The notes: a model not told the origin generated them from the letters alone. DNA of 8,810 bases from an uncultured Mucilaginibacter sp. (GCA_903885865.1 CAISKH010000705.1:1-8810), one strand, 5' to 3'; shown: positions 1-6,408, counted from the stretch's first letter. Program-made: numbers and translations.

Positions 1-598
1 CGGCAACAAAATCTTCCGTTTTATAATTGATGGCTTTTGCTGCACCAAGTTTTTCGCAAAATTCGCATTTCTCAGCAGAGCCTGCAGTTACATACACCGT
101 ACTCCCCAATGCTTTTGCCATTTGAATAGCAGCCACACCAATACCGCTCGAACCGCCGTGTATTAATAAGCTTTCATTTGGTTTTAACCTGCCGCGGTCA
201 AATACATTGCTCCAAACGGTAAAGAACGTTTCGGGTAAGGAGGCAGCTTCAATAAAGGTAAGATCGTCAGGTATAGGCAGGCATTGTCCCTCGGGCACAT
301 TGCAATATCCGGCATAACCGCCGCCGGTTACCAGGGCGCAAACTTTATCGCCTGCTCTCCACCGGGTAACATTGGCGCCTGTTTGGGTAACAATTCCTGC
401 TATTTCCAGCCCCGGAATATCCTGCGGGGCGTTTGCGGGCGGCGGGTAATTCCCTTTTCGCTGGGCGATGTCTGGGCGGTTAACCCCGGCGGCAGCAACT
501 TTTACCAGTACTTCATCTGCCGAAAATACGGGTATTGGTCTTTCGGCTATTTGCAAAACTTCTGGCGGGCCGGGGTGGGTGATGATGATGGCTTTCAT
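1..598 (-). CDS. Zinc-type alcohol dehydrogenase-like NAD(P)H:quinone oxidoreductase (PIG3-like), N-terminal part
   Basis: The first 199 codons of a medium-chain dehydrogenase/reductase are read leftward from ATG 598-596 and run off the window. The start gives MKAIIITHPGPPEVLQI, the usual beginning of the quinone oxidoreductase/PIG3 family. The GroES-like domain follows, with AAAGVNRPDIAQRKGNY at residues 35-51 and IPGLEIAGIV at 61-70. The Rossmann nucleotide loop is IHGGSSGIGVAAIQ at 146-159. Family knowledge predicts an NADPH-dependent cytosolic reductase of quinones or other electrophilic carbonyls. Members normally have about 325 residues, so roughly 125 are missing here. The cysteine and histidine ligands of the catalytic zinc in true alcohol dehydrogenases are not seen, as expected for this branch. 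A sequence one base off the Bacteroidota -7 element lies at 681-674 on the minus strand and could be its promoter. The exact substrate cannot be read from the sequence. Confidence 0.9.
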   Translation of the reverse strand, partial: MKAIIITHPGPPEVLQIAERPIPVFSADEVLVKVAAAGVNRPDIAQRKGNYPPPANAPQDIPGLEIAGIVTQTGANVTRWRAGDKVCALVTGGGYAGYCNVPEGQCLPIPDDLTFIEAASLPETFFTVWSNVFDRGRLKPNESLLIHGGSSGIGVAAIQMAKALGSTVYVTAGSAEKCEFCEKLGAAKAINYKTEDFVA

Positions 599-776
599 TA
601 ATGCTAATATCAGTATAATAACCCTTACCCTGTAACTAATGTTTCTTGTAACAGTATTATTAGGTTTAACAGTCAAATATCTAATTCTTAAATCGGCACT
701 TTATGACCAGCAGGCTGTGCGTTCTTTAAAAGGCGAAGTAATTTCCAAAAATTTTCGGCAGTTTAAAAAGAAATCC

Positions 777-784
777 TATTTTTG
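777..784 (+). promoter_or_regulatory. Bacteroidota-type -7 element upstream of tRNA-Arg
   Basis: TATTTTTG is an exact match to the Bacteroidota housekeeping -7 consensus TAnnTTTG. It lies 28 bases before the first base of the tRNA, which would leave a leader of about 20 bases. A weak -33 candidate (TTTC at 753-756) sits 20 bases upstream. The rest of 599-812 shows nothing else that I can support. Confidence 0.5.
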
Positions 785-812
785 CAGTCCGTTAAAAAAA
801 GCAAATAAAACT

Positions 813-889
813 GCATTTGTAGCTCAATTGGATAGAGCATCTCACTACGGATGAGAAGGTTTGGGGTTCGAATCCCTACAAGTGCACCA
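813..889 (+). tRNA. tRNA-Arg (anticodon ACG), CCA encoded
   Basis: The full cloverleaf can be drawn by hand. The acceptor stem is GCATTTG (813-819) with CAAGTGC (879-885), 7 bp with one G-T pair. The D stem is GCTC/GAGC (822-825/835-838). The anticodon stem is TCTCA/TGAGA (840-844/852-856) around the loop CTACGGA. The variable region has five bases, the T stem is TGGGG/CCCTA, and the T loop is TTCGAAT. The discriminator is A886 and CCA 887-889 is encoded in the DNA. The anticodon at 847-849 is ACG. Its A34 is expected to be edited to inosine by TadA, allowing it to read CGU, CGC and CGA arginine codons. Confidence 0.97.
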
Positions 890-895
890 TAAGTT

Positions 896-926
896 AAGCC
901 TTTCTGTGTAGTACTGAAAGGCTTTT
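896..926 (+). terminator. Rho-independent terminator after tRNA-Arg
   Basis: AAGCCTTTC (896-904) pairs perfectly with GAAAGGCTT (916-924) around an 11-base loop, and the T run 923-926 continues into an AT-rich stretch. It begins six bases after the CCA end, so it fits the end of the tRNA transcript. It finishes only 14 bases before the adk start codon. The T run is short, so termination may be partial, with read-through feeding adk. Confidence 0.65.
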
Positions 927-940
927 AATTTGAAAAATTG

Positions 941-1513
941 ATGCTAAACCTGGTATTGTTTGGCCCTCCCGGAGCGGGAAAAGGCACCCAATCGCAAAAA
1001 CTTATTGAAAAATATGGTTTGATCCATCTTTCAACAGGCGACCTGTTGCGTGGTGAAATTACGCAGGGAACAAAGCTTGGTATAGAGGCCAAGAAGCTGA
1101 TGGACGAAGGTATATTGGTACCCGATGAAGTAGTGATAGGTATGATAAGCAATAAGCTGGATGCCAATAAGGGAGCAAAGGGCTTTATTTTTGACGGTTT
1201 TCCGCGTACAGTGGCACAAGCGGACGCTTTGGATAAGTTGCTTAAAAGCAAGAATTCGGCCATATCGGGTATGATAGCCTTACAGGTTAATGATGCCGAA
1301 CTGGAACATCGCTTATTATTAAGAGGAAAAGCCTCGGGCCGGCCCGATGACGCCAACCCGGAAGTTATCAGCAAGAGAATAAAAGAATATAATGATAAAA
1401 CCGCGCCCGTTGCCGGTTTTTATAAAGACCAGCACAAATTTAAAAGCATAAACGGCATAGGCTCGATCGATGAAATATTTGAGTCTATTAACAACGTTAT
1501 TGCTTCTTATTAG
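941..1513 (+). CDS. adk: Adenylate kinase
   Basis: Adenylate kinase (ATP + AMP to 2 ADP), a cytosolic enzyme that balances adenine nucleotides. It has 190 residues. The P-loop GPPGAGKGTQ is at 8-17, the AMP-binding STGDLLR at 31-37, and DGFPRT at 85-90. The LID is represented only by a short RGKASGRPDD segment (128-137). This is therefore the short-LID form without the four-cysteine zinc insert, as is usual in Bacteroidota. I chose ATG 941. The in-frame TTG at 938 would add one methionine that the family lacks. There is no clear Shine-Dalgarno sequence. TTAATTTG at 925-932 is one base off the -7 consensus, so transcription might start within a few bases of the ATG. The stop codon TAG is the first part of the repeat hairpin that separates adk from obgE. 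Confidence 0.98.
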   Translation: MLNLVLFGPPGAGKGTQSQKLIEKYGLIHLSTGDLLRGEITQGTKLGIEAKKLMDEGILVPDEVVIGMISNKLDANKGAKGFIFDGFPRTVAQADALDKLLKSKNSAISGMIALQVNDAELEHRLLLRGKASGRPDDANPEVISKRIKEYNDKTAPVAGFYKDQHKFKSINGIGSIDEIFESINNVIASY

Positions 1514-1604
1514 TCCGCAAGTCGGAAAGTCAGTAAGTCCGTAAGATTTTTAGTATTAAATTTGTTTTCAGAATTACTTTCGGACTTTACGGACTTCCGG
1601 ACTA
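1511..1604. repeat. Inverted array of an 8-base unit (AGTCCGnA) forming a large hairpin
   Basis: The left arm holds four consecutive 8-base units: AGTCCGCA (1512-1519), AGTCGGAA (1520-1527), AGTCAGTA (1528-1535) and AGTCCGTA (1536-1543). The right arm (1576-1604) read on the minus strand gives AGTCCGGA, AGTCCGTA, one extra A, then AGTCCGAA. Outer bases 1511-1517 pair perfectly with 1598-1604. A pairing of about 28 bp with a few mismatches can be drawn across the arms. The periodicity also allows slipped registers, for example ten perfect pairs between 1535-1544 and 1587-1596. The array starts on the adk stop codon and ends 12 bases before obgE. It could act as a transcript-end or mRNA-stability hairpin, or be a dispersed palindromic repeat. 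Confidence 0.85.
1557..1564 (+). promoter_or_regulatory. Possible -7 element for obgE inside the hairpin loop
   Basis: TAAATTTG matches the Bacteroidota -7 consensus TAnnTTTG exactly. It lies in the unpaired centre of the repeat hairpin, 53 bases before the obgE ATG. No -33 element is recognisable because that position falls in the left repeat arm. The region is AT-rich, so a chance match is possible. Confidence 0.35.
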
Positions 1605-1616
1605 ACAACTCATAAA

Positions 1617-2618
1617 ATGTCTCAAGGTTCAAATTTTGTTGATTACGTAAAAATATGCTGCCGCTCGGGCCATGGCGGAGCAGGTTCAGCGCATTTGCAC
1701 CGGGATAAATTTACTTCGAAAGGCGGCCCCGACGGTGGAGATGGCGGCAGAGGCGGGCACATTATTGTGCAGGGGAATGCCCAGTTATGGACCTTATTGC
1801 ACCTTAAATTTCGTAAACACGTAATTGCCGGCGATGGTGATCGCGGCGGTAGTTCATTAAAAACCGGTAAAACAGGCCGCGACGAAATATTGGAAGTTCC
1901 GTTAGGTACCATAGCAAGAAATGCTGAAACCGGCGAGATCGTATTCGAGATCAATAAAGACGGCGAAACTCAAATATTAACCCCGGGGGGCCGGGGCGGG
2001 TTAGGGAACTGGCACTTTAAAACGCCAACCATGCAAACCCCCCGATTTGCGCAGCCCGGTGAAGAGGGTAAAGAAGACTGGAACGTACTGGAGTTAAAGT
2101 TACTGGCTGATGTTGGGCTGGTGGGTTTTCCGAACGCGGGGAAATCAACATTGCTTTCAGTGGTTTCGGCAGCGAAGCCCGAAATTGCTGATTATGCTTT
2201 TACCACTTTAGTGCCAAATTTAGGTATAGTGGAATATCGTAATAACAAATCGTTTGTTATGGCCGATATTCCGGGAATTATTGAAGGGGCATCAAAAGGG
2301 AAAGGGTTGGGTATCCGTTTTTTGAAGCATATTGAGCGTAACGCCGTATTGTTGTTTATGGTGCCTGCTGATACGGCCCGTACCATAAAAGAAGAGTATG
2401 ATATACTGCTGAAAGAACTGAATGAATATAACCCGGAGCTAATGCATAAGCCGCGTGTATTGGCTATTACAAAGGCAGATATGCTGGACGACGAGTTGAG
2501 GGCTGAAATGAAAAAAGATGTCCCGGCTGATATTCCGTCCATCTTTATATCGTCAGTTGCACAGCAAAATATTAATGAATTGAAGGATATACTTTGGCGG
2601 GAGATCAATAATCAATAA
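1617..2618 (+). CDS. obgE: GTPase Obg (ribosome-associated)
   Basis: Essential GTPase of the Obg/CgtA family, which binds the large ribosomal subunit and links its maturation to the cell's nucleotide state. It has 333 residues. The glycine-rich Obg fold occupies residues about 6-160, including GGPDGGDGGRGGH at 36-48. The G domain follows: G1 GFPNAGKST at 170-178, switch threonines TT at 196-197, G3 DIPG at 217-220, G4 TKAD at 285-288 (in place of the common NKxD) and G5 SSV at 312-314. There is no C-terminal OCT domain, and the protein ends soon after the G domain. ATG 1617 leads directly into the conserved FVDYVKI segment. It lies behind adk, separated only by the repeat hairpin, and could be co-transcribed with it or use the -7-like site in the loop. 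Its stop is 3 bp from that of the opposing acyltransferase. Confidence 0.97.
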   Translation: MSQGSNFVDYVKICCRSGHGGAGSAHLHRDKFTSKGGPDGGDGGRGGHIIVQGNAQLWTLLHLKFRKHVIAGDGDRGGSSLKTGKTGRDEILEVPLGTIARNAETGEIVFEINKDGETQILTPGGRGGLGNWHFKTPTMQTPRFAQPGEEGKEDWNVLELKLLADVGLVGFPNAGKSTLLSVVSAAKPEIADYAFTTLVPNLGIVEYRNNKSFVMADIPGIIEGASKGKGLGIRFLKHIERNAVLLFMVPADTARTIKEEYDILLKELNEYNPELMHKPRVLAITKADMLDDELRAEMKKDVPADIPSIFISSVAQQNINELKDILWREINNQ

Positions 2619-2621
2619 CGC

Positions 2622-3176
2622 TCAGGCTATAACCCGGTCACGAATTTTTACCGCAGGGTTGCCCTGATAAATTGAATAGTGTTCCAGGTTTTTTGTTGCA
2701 ACCGAACCACTGGCAAGTATGGCATGCGAAGCCACGGTAATTCCTTTATTAACGATAGACATTGCGCCAAGCCAAACGCCATCTTCTAATACTATACTGC
2801 CTGTTATTAAATTGAATGAAGGTATTTTATAGTTATGGCTCCCGGTTAATAAAGTTACACCTTGCGATATACAAATGTTAGAACCAATAGTAACCATTAC
2901 CAGGTTATCTATCCAAACATTTTCGCCTATCCAAACCTCGTCGCCTATGGTAAGGTTCCATGGGTACTTTATGTTTACACAAGGTTTTACTTCTACCATA
3001 TTGCCAATTTTAGCGCCAAATAAGCGCAGTAAAAAATTTTTTATCCAATAAAAAGGAAACAGGCTGGTTTTAAATACAAAGGCATTGGTATAATGCCATA
3101 ATATTCTTTTTACCACATTGCCACCGGGATTATAGGGATAGTTGTCGTATAATACAAGATCTGTTTTTTTCTGCAT
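2622..3176 (-). CDS. WcaF-like left-handed beta-helix O-acetyltransferase
   Basis: A 184-residue acyltransferase of the hexapeptide-repeat superfamily, closest in pattern to the colanic acid acetyltransferase WcaF group. The N-terminal half (about 1-53) is the aromatic-rich lead-in typical of WcaF, with a hydrophobic stretch around 39-53. Hexapeptide turns run from about residue 54 to 170 (FGAKIG, LTIGDEVWIG, VWIDN, VTIGSNICI, VWLGA). The presumed catalytic histidine is H114 in TGSHNY. By family, it should transfer an acetyl or similar group from a CoA thioester to a sugar hydroxyl in the cytoplasm. It is the last gene of the minus-strand operon and starts one base after the exosortase stop, so the two are probably translationally coupled. 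Its job is presumably to decorate the glycan built by the upstream glycosyltransferase. The acceptor is unknown. Confidence 0.88.
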   Translation of the reverse strand: MQKKTDLVLYDNYPYNPGGNVVKRILWHYTNAFVFKTSLFPFYWIKNFLLRLFGAKIGNMVEVKPCVNIKYPWNLTIGDEVWIGENVWIDNLVMVTIGSNICISQGVTLLTGSHNYKIPSFNLITGSIVLEDGVWLGAMSIVNKGITVASHAILASGSVATKNLEHYSIYQGNPAVKIRDRVIA

Positions 3177-3177
3177 A

Positions 3178-3723
3178 TTAATTTTTTGCGGTAGTACTAC
3201 TTTTAACCCAAAAATACAGGCTAATACTAATAATTATATAGATCAGGATATTAAAAATAGTATGATGGTCTACAATTGTGCCGCTATGCTTATCCCAAAA
3301 CAGTGCAAGCAGCACAAAACGTATTACATTTAAAATCTCAATACTAACAATACCTGCTAATAAAAAAATAATTTTTGCCTTCCAGGGCTTTGGGTAAGCT
3401 AATACAAATGCGCTAAAAAAACTCAAAACGCCTAAGCCAAGGCATTCATAAGACAACCGGATAATTCCGTGCCCGGCTACCAATAGTTCATAATTATTTA
3501 CAACTGTGCCAAACCCCAGGCAATCTAATATAAAGGCGCTGTAATGCAGCAATAGCCATCGCAATGCATAAATATAGTTTAAATGATCGGCTAAAAACGG
3601 GCTGTAATAATTTCCGGGGCTGGTAATGCCCAAAAACAGAATATTGAAGTAATAAAACACCAGGAACAGGCTAATAAACCAAATGGCAAACTTTATAGGG
3701 TTATTTTGTTTATGTGGGATCAT
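3178..3723 (-). CDS. Exosortase/archaeosortase family membrane protein
   Basis: A 181-residue multi-span membrane protein. Hydrophobic segments lie near residues 12-33, 50-70, 95-110, 116-142 and 155-173. Three family motifs appear in the usual order: Cys94 in SYECLGLG (the [E]xC[x]G-type nucleophile site), Arg135 in EILNVIRF (the N-x-x-R motif), and His153/His154 in DHHTIFN. These are the cysteine, arginine and histidine expected for a sortase-like transpeptidase acting at the outer face of the inner membrane. Exosortases cleave C-terminal sorting tails of exported proteins and are usually found with exopolysaccharide genes, as here. The protein is short, a single domain without the EpsI extension, like the small Bacteroidota forms. 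Its ATG overlaps the glycosyltransferase end by 14 bases. I cannot assign the exact subfamily (XrtF-like or other), and no substrate is seen in the window. Confidence 0.85.
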   Translation of the reverse strand: MIPHKQNNPIKFAIWFISLFLVFYYFNILFLGITSPGNYYSPFLADHLNYIYALRWLLLHYSAFILDCLGFGTVVNNYELLVAGHGIIRLSYECLGLGVLSFFSAFVLAYPKPWKAKIIFLLAGIVSIEILNVIRFVLLALFWDKHSGTIVDHHTIFNILIYIIISISLYFWVKSSTTAKN

Positions 3724-4573
3724 TTTGCTGTTTAATAATCTCGTCTATTTTTATATCAACTATTAACCTAAACCAAAAGCCTTGTAAAAAATGAAATATA
3801 ATTCCGGTGCGGCCATCAAAAATGCCCAACTGAAATATCATACGTTGCGTAAAATAGAGTAACGGCCGTATATACCGAGGCAGCTTCCACCATAACTGTT
3901 TGCGCCAGGCGGTACGCTCGTCGGGCGAACCCCAAAAATTAGGTTTCACGGTTTGCGCCCTGGCTGACGCCATTCTTTCTACTTCTTCTTGTGCTACCAA
4001 GTCGCTGTAACGGTTATGCTTATCTATCCAGAAACGGATATTATTCTCTTTTAAATTTTCTTCTAACAGGTAGCCGTCTTTCCATATTTCTGTTTTGCCA
4101 TGCACAACAAAACGGTGGTCCATATTTTCATTAATATCTGAATAGCCAACCCCAAACCTGATCATTTTAAGCAGGTAAAATGGATAATACCCGCCGTGTT
4201 TTATCCATTTACCCTTAAAAAAATTTTTACGGTTAAAGTATATGCCGTCAACACCGGTATAGTCATCCTCTCTGAAATTAATTAAGTAATGTTTTAATTC
4301 GGGTGTCACAACCTGGTCGGCATCCAGGCAAATTACCCAGGGGGTTTGTACGAGGAAATTCTTAAGTGCAAAATCCCATTGTTTGGGGTGATTTTCAAAT
4401 AGGTGCTGCATTAATACGGCACCAAATTCTTTGCCTATCTCAATTGTCCGGTCAGTGCTTCCTGAATCCAGTATAAAAACAGGTGCGCTTAAGCCAGCAA
4501 TTGATTGGAGCAGACGCGGCAAATGCATCTCTTCATTATAGGTTAAAATTATAAACGAGTAAGGCGTATTCAA
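3710..4573 (-). CDS. Family 2 glycosyltransferase (WaaE/KdtX-like), TTG start
   Basis: A 287-residue GT-A glycosyltransferase. The nucleotide-sugar fold starts with SFIILTYNEE (6-15), then ILDSGSTDRT (34-43), then the metal-binding CLDADQ (82-87, DxD at 84-86). The C-terminal FHFLQGFWFR region (260-269) is typical of the WaaE/lipopolysaccharide-core type. It should add one sugar to a lipid-linked or lipopolysaccharide acceptor at the cytoplasmic side of the inner membrane. The start is unusual. In this frame a stop lies just upstream and the next ATG is codon 16, inside the conserved motif. The only acceptable start is therefore TTG 4573-4571, which overlaps the methyltransferase TGA as TTGA, the classic coupling arrangement. 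The 3' end overlaps the exosortase start by 14 bases. Sugar and acceptor are not known. Confidence 0.9.
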   Translation of the reverse strand: MNTPYSFIILTYNEEMHLPRLLQSIAGLSAPVFILDSGSTDRTIEIGKEFGAVLMQHLFENHPKQWDFALKNFLVQTPWVICLDADQVVTPELKHYLINFREDDYTGVDGIYFNRKNFFKGKWIKHGGYYPFYLLKMIRFGVGYSDINENMDHRFVVHGKTEIWKDGYLLEENLKENNIRFWIDKHNRYSDLVAQEEVERMASARAQTVKPNFWGSPDERTAWRKQLWWKLPRYIRPLLYFTQRMIFQLGIFDGRTGIIFHFLQGFWFRLIVDIKIDEIIKQQNDPT

Positions 4574-5190
4574 TTTAACTTCGCTTTAATGATCATTGAT
4601 TTCCAAAAATAAGGTATGCGGCCGCAACCTTCAAAAGCAATTATTGTAAAACCCGAATCGGTTAATGCTTTACCCAAGGTTTTTTTAGACCAGAATTTAA
4701 TATGCCCGCCATACCACATCGGGCTAAAATGGGAATCCCATTTATTAAACAGGCTCAGTGCTAAGTTCTTTAAATAACCATGATAGGGGGTTGAAATTAT
4801 TATTTCACCCTTTTTATTAAGCACCTGTTTGCAAAATTCAATAAACCCTCCTGGATCGTATAGGTGTTCAATAACTTCTGTTGATATAATTGTATCAAAC
4901 TGTTGTTTTTCCAATTCGGCCGGTAATTTTCCGGTTGATATATCCTGTAAAAAAAACCTGCCCGGATTTATTTGCCGTGCAATCGCGATACCTTGGGCAG
5001 ACGCATCAGTACCAAAAGCATTATAGCCGTTTGCCACCAGGAAATTAACAAGATAGCCATTACCGCAACCGATGTCTAATATACAATTATTGACATTTTT
5101 TTTGAGAAGGGCTGATAACGGTTCGGTTAAATATTGAAACGTATGCGCCGGATCGCCAACCTTGAAACCATAGTCTTCATATTTAGGCAT
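4570..5190 (-). CDS. Class I SAM-dependent methyltransferase
   Basis: A 206-residue methyltransferase of the Methyltransf_11/UbiG-like type. The SAM-binding motif I ILDIGCGNG is at 37-45, the acidic end of strand beta-2 is FGTDAS (about 59-64), and the motif IV/post-IV segment FDTIISTEVIEHLYDPGG lies around 99-116. The later part (HIKFWSKKTL) is common in methyltransferases of polysaccharide clusters. I chose ATG 5190. An in-frame TTG at 5196 would add two residues. The ATG overlaps the end of the upstream glycosyltransferase fragment by 8 bases, showing that the pair was once a normal operon. The TGA overlaps the next gene as TTGA. By context it may methylate a sugar or lipid-linked glycan, but an isoprenoid or other small-molecule target cannot be excluded from sequence alone. 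Confidence 0.85.
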   Translation of the reverse strand: MPKYEDYGFKVGDPAHTFQYLTEPLSALLKKNVNNCILDIGCGNGYLVNFLVANGYNAFGTDASAQGIAIARQINPGRFFLQDISTGKLPAELEKQQFDTIISTEVIEHLYDPGGFIEFCKQVLNKKGEIIISTPYHGYLKNLALSLFNKWDSHFSPMWYGGHIKFWSKKTLGKALTDSGFTIIAFEGCGRIPYFWKSMIIKAKLN

Positions 5191-5308
5191 GGGCAATAAT
5201 TTGGCGGTACATAGCTATGTATTTCTGTATTAGTTTGTCCTCGTTAAAATCATCGCGAATAACTGTGGGCGCGGTAGCCCTGATATTGGCTTTGCGCAAC
5301 CTGTTTGT
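5183..5308 (-). pseudogene. C-terminal remnant of a GT4-type glycosyltransferase
   Basis: On the minus strand an open frame of 41 codons ends at TAA 5185-5183, inside the methyltransferase start region. Its translation includes TVIRDDFNEDKLIQKYI and then AMYRQIIAHA. This has the look of the last helix of GT-B (family 4) glycosyltransferases, where a charged 'F..E.i...Y..lY' pattern ends the protein. The frame is closed upstream by TAA 5311-5309. There is no plausible start codon, and no N-terminal part is visible in any frame up to gap. The 8-base overlap with the methyltransferase is what an intact operon partner would leave. I infer that the rest of the gene was deleted. The alternative is a chance open frame, since the assignment rests on a short stretch. 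Confidence 0.5.
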
Positions 5309-5382
5309 TTAAAATAGTTCCACCTTATTTAATCTTAATGTCTGTTTATAGGTAACGGTTAATCAGGCTTGCCTATTTTCGT

Positions 5383-5390
5383 TAGCTTTG
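5383..5390 (+). promoter_or_regulatory. -7 element of gap
   Basis: TAGCTTTG is an exact match to the Bacteroidota -7 consensus TAnnTTTG. It lies 22 bases before the gap ATG, implying a start near 5396 and a leader of about 15-20 bases. No convincing -33 element is seen at the usual distance. It sits in the intergenic space between the divergent minus-strand operon and gap. Confidence 0.45.
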
Positions 5391-5412
5391 CTCCCAAATA
5401 TTTACTGTAATA

Positions 5413-6408
5413 ATGAGGATAGCTATAAACGGATTTGGAAGGATAGGGCGAATATTTTTAAGAAATATCTTAACTAAACCGGGTATAACCGTTTTGGCTA
5501 TAAATGACCTTTCGGATACACACACTTTAGCGCACCTTTTCAAATACGATTCCGTTCACCATGGTTTTCCGGGCACCGTTGATTTCGACGAGGGTCACTT
5601 GTATATTAACGGCCATAAAATAAAAATAATAGCCGAGCCTGACCCTGAGCGTTTACCCTGGAAACAACTGGCTATTGACCTGGTAATTGAATCAACGGGT
5701 AAATTCACTTCAAGAGACGGCGCAGCAAAGCATTTAACCGCAGGGGCGAAGCAGGTTATTATTTCGGCACCGCCAACTGATAAAAGTATACCCACCGTTG
5801 TTTTGGGCGTTAATGATATTACAATCGATTTGCGCGCAAGCATAATCTCCAACGCGTCATGCACCACCAATAACGTAGCGGTAATGGTGAAAATACTGGA
5901 TGAGAACTGGGGCATAGTTAATGGCTATATAACTACTGTACACTCTATGACGGGCGACCAAAGCCTGCACGATGCGCCGCATAAAGATCTGCGCAGGGCA
6001 AGGGCCGCGTCAGCATCTATTATCCCTACTACAACCGGGGCGGCCAAGGCCATTACTTCCATATTTCCGCACTTAGCGGGTAAACTGGGCGGGGCCGGCA
6101 TACGTGTCCCTGTACTTAACGGTTCACTAACCGATTTTACCTGTATCCTGAAAGTACAGCCAACTGTTGAAGAGATCAATCATGTATTTAAAAATGCCGC
6201 CGAAGGAAAGCTGAAAAATATACTCGAATATACCGAAGACCCCATTGTATCGGCTGATATTATAGGCAATACTCATAGCTGTATTTTCGATGCGCAACTT
6301 ACTTCTATAGTGGGTGGGCTGGTAAAAGTGGTGGGTTGGTATGATAATGAAATGGGCTACTCAAGCCGCCTGGCCGACCTGGTTGAAAAAATACACTTAC
6401 TAAAATAA
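5413..6408 (+). CDS. gap: Glyceraldehyde-3-phosphate dehydrogenase, phosphorylating, type I
   Basis: Cytosolic glycolytic enzyme that converts glyceraldehyde 3-phosphate, phosphate and NAD+ to 1,3-bisphosphoglycerate and NADH. It has 331 residues, the normal length. The N-terminal nucleotide fold is IAINGFGRIGR (3-13). Asp32 in INDL sits at the adenosine ribose, and with the proline in DAPHKDLRRARA this points to NAD rather than NADP. The catalytic Cys150 is in SNASCTTNN and its partner His177 is in TTVHSMTGD. The C-terminal WYDNEMGYSSR starts at W309. The ATG at 5413 is the only sensible start and yields the conserved MRIAINGFG beginning. The following pgk makes the next step, and the gap of 78 bases may allow read-through, although pgk also has a promoter-like site of its own. 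Confidence 0.98.
   Translation: MRIAINGFGRIGRIFLRNILTKPGITVLAINDLSDTHTLAHLFKYDSVHHGFPGTVDFDEGHLYINGHKIKIIAEPDPERLPWKQLAIDLVIESTGKFTSRDGAAKHLTAGAKQVIISAPPTDKSIPTVVLGVNDITIDLRASIISNASCTTNNVAVMVKILDENWGIVNGYITTVHSMTGDQSLHDAPHKDLRRARAASASIIPTTTGAAKAITSIFPHLAGKLGGAGIRVPVLNGSLTDFTCILKVQPTVEEINHVFKNAAEGKLKNILEYTEDPIVSADIIGNTHSCIFDAQLTSIVGGLVKVVGWYDNEMGYSSRLADLVEKIHLLK

Noticed and set aside
284..601. Plus-strand open frame of 105 codons
   Set aside because: It lies opposite the quinone oxidoreductase, whose minus-strand frame has clear conserved motifs; this frame has none.
639..854. Plus-strand open frame of 71 codons upstream of and across the tRNA
   Set aside because: Its C-terminal third is a translation of the tRNA-Arg gene (the well-known spurious VAQLDRAS type), and the rest has no recognisable protein character.
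813..889. tRNA gene as an attachment site for an integrated element
   Set aside because: No integrase is present and no second copy of the tRNA 3' end is seen in the window; the neighbour is the housekeeping gene adk.
938..940. TTG as start of adk
   Set aside because: ATG follows directly, and the family begins with MLNLVLFGPPG or similar; the extra residue is not supported.
1511..1604. CRISPR-like array
   Set aside because: Units are 8 bases with no spacers and are arranged as inverted arms, not as regular repeats separated by unique spacers; no cas genes are present.
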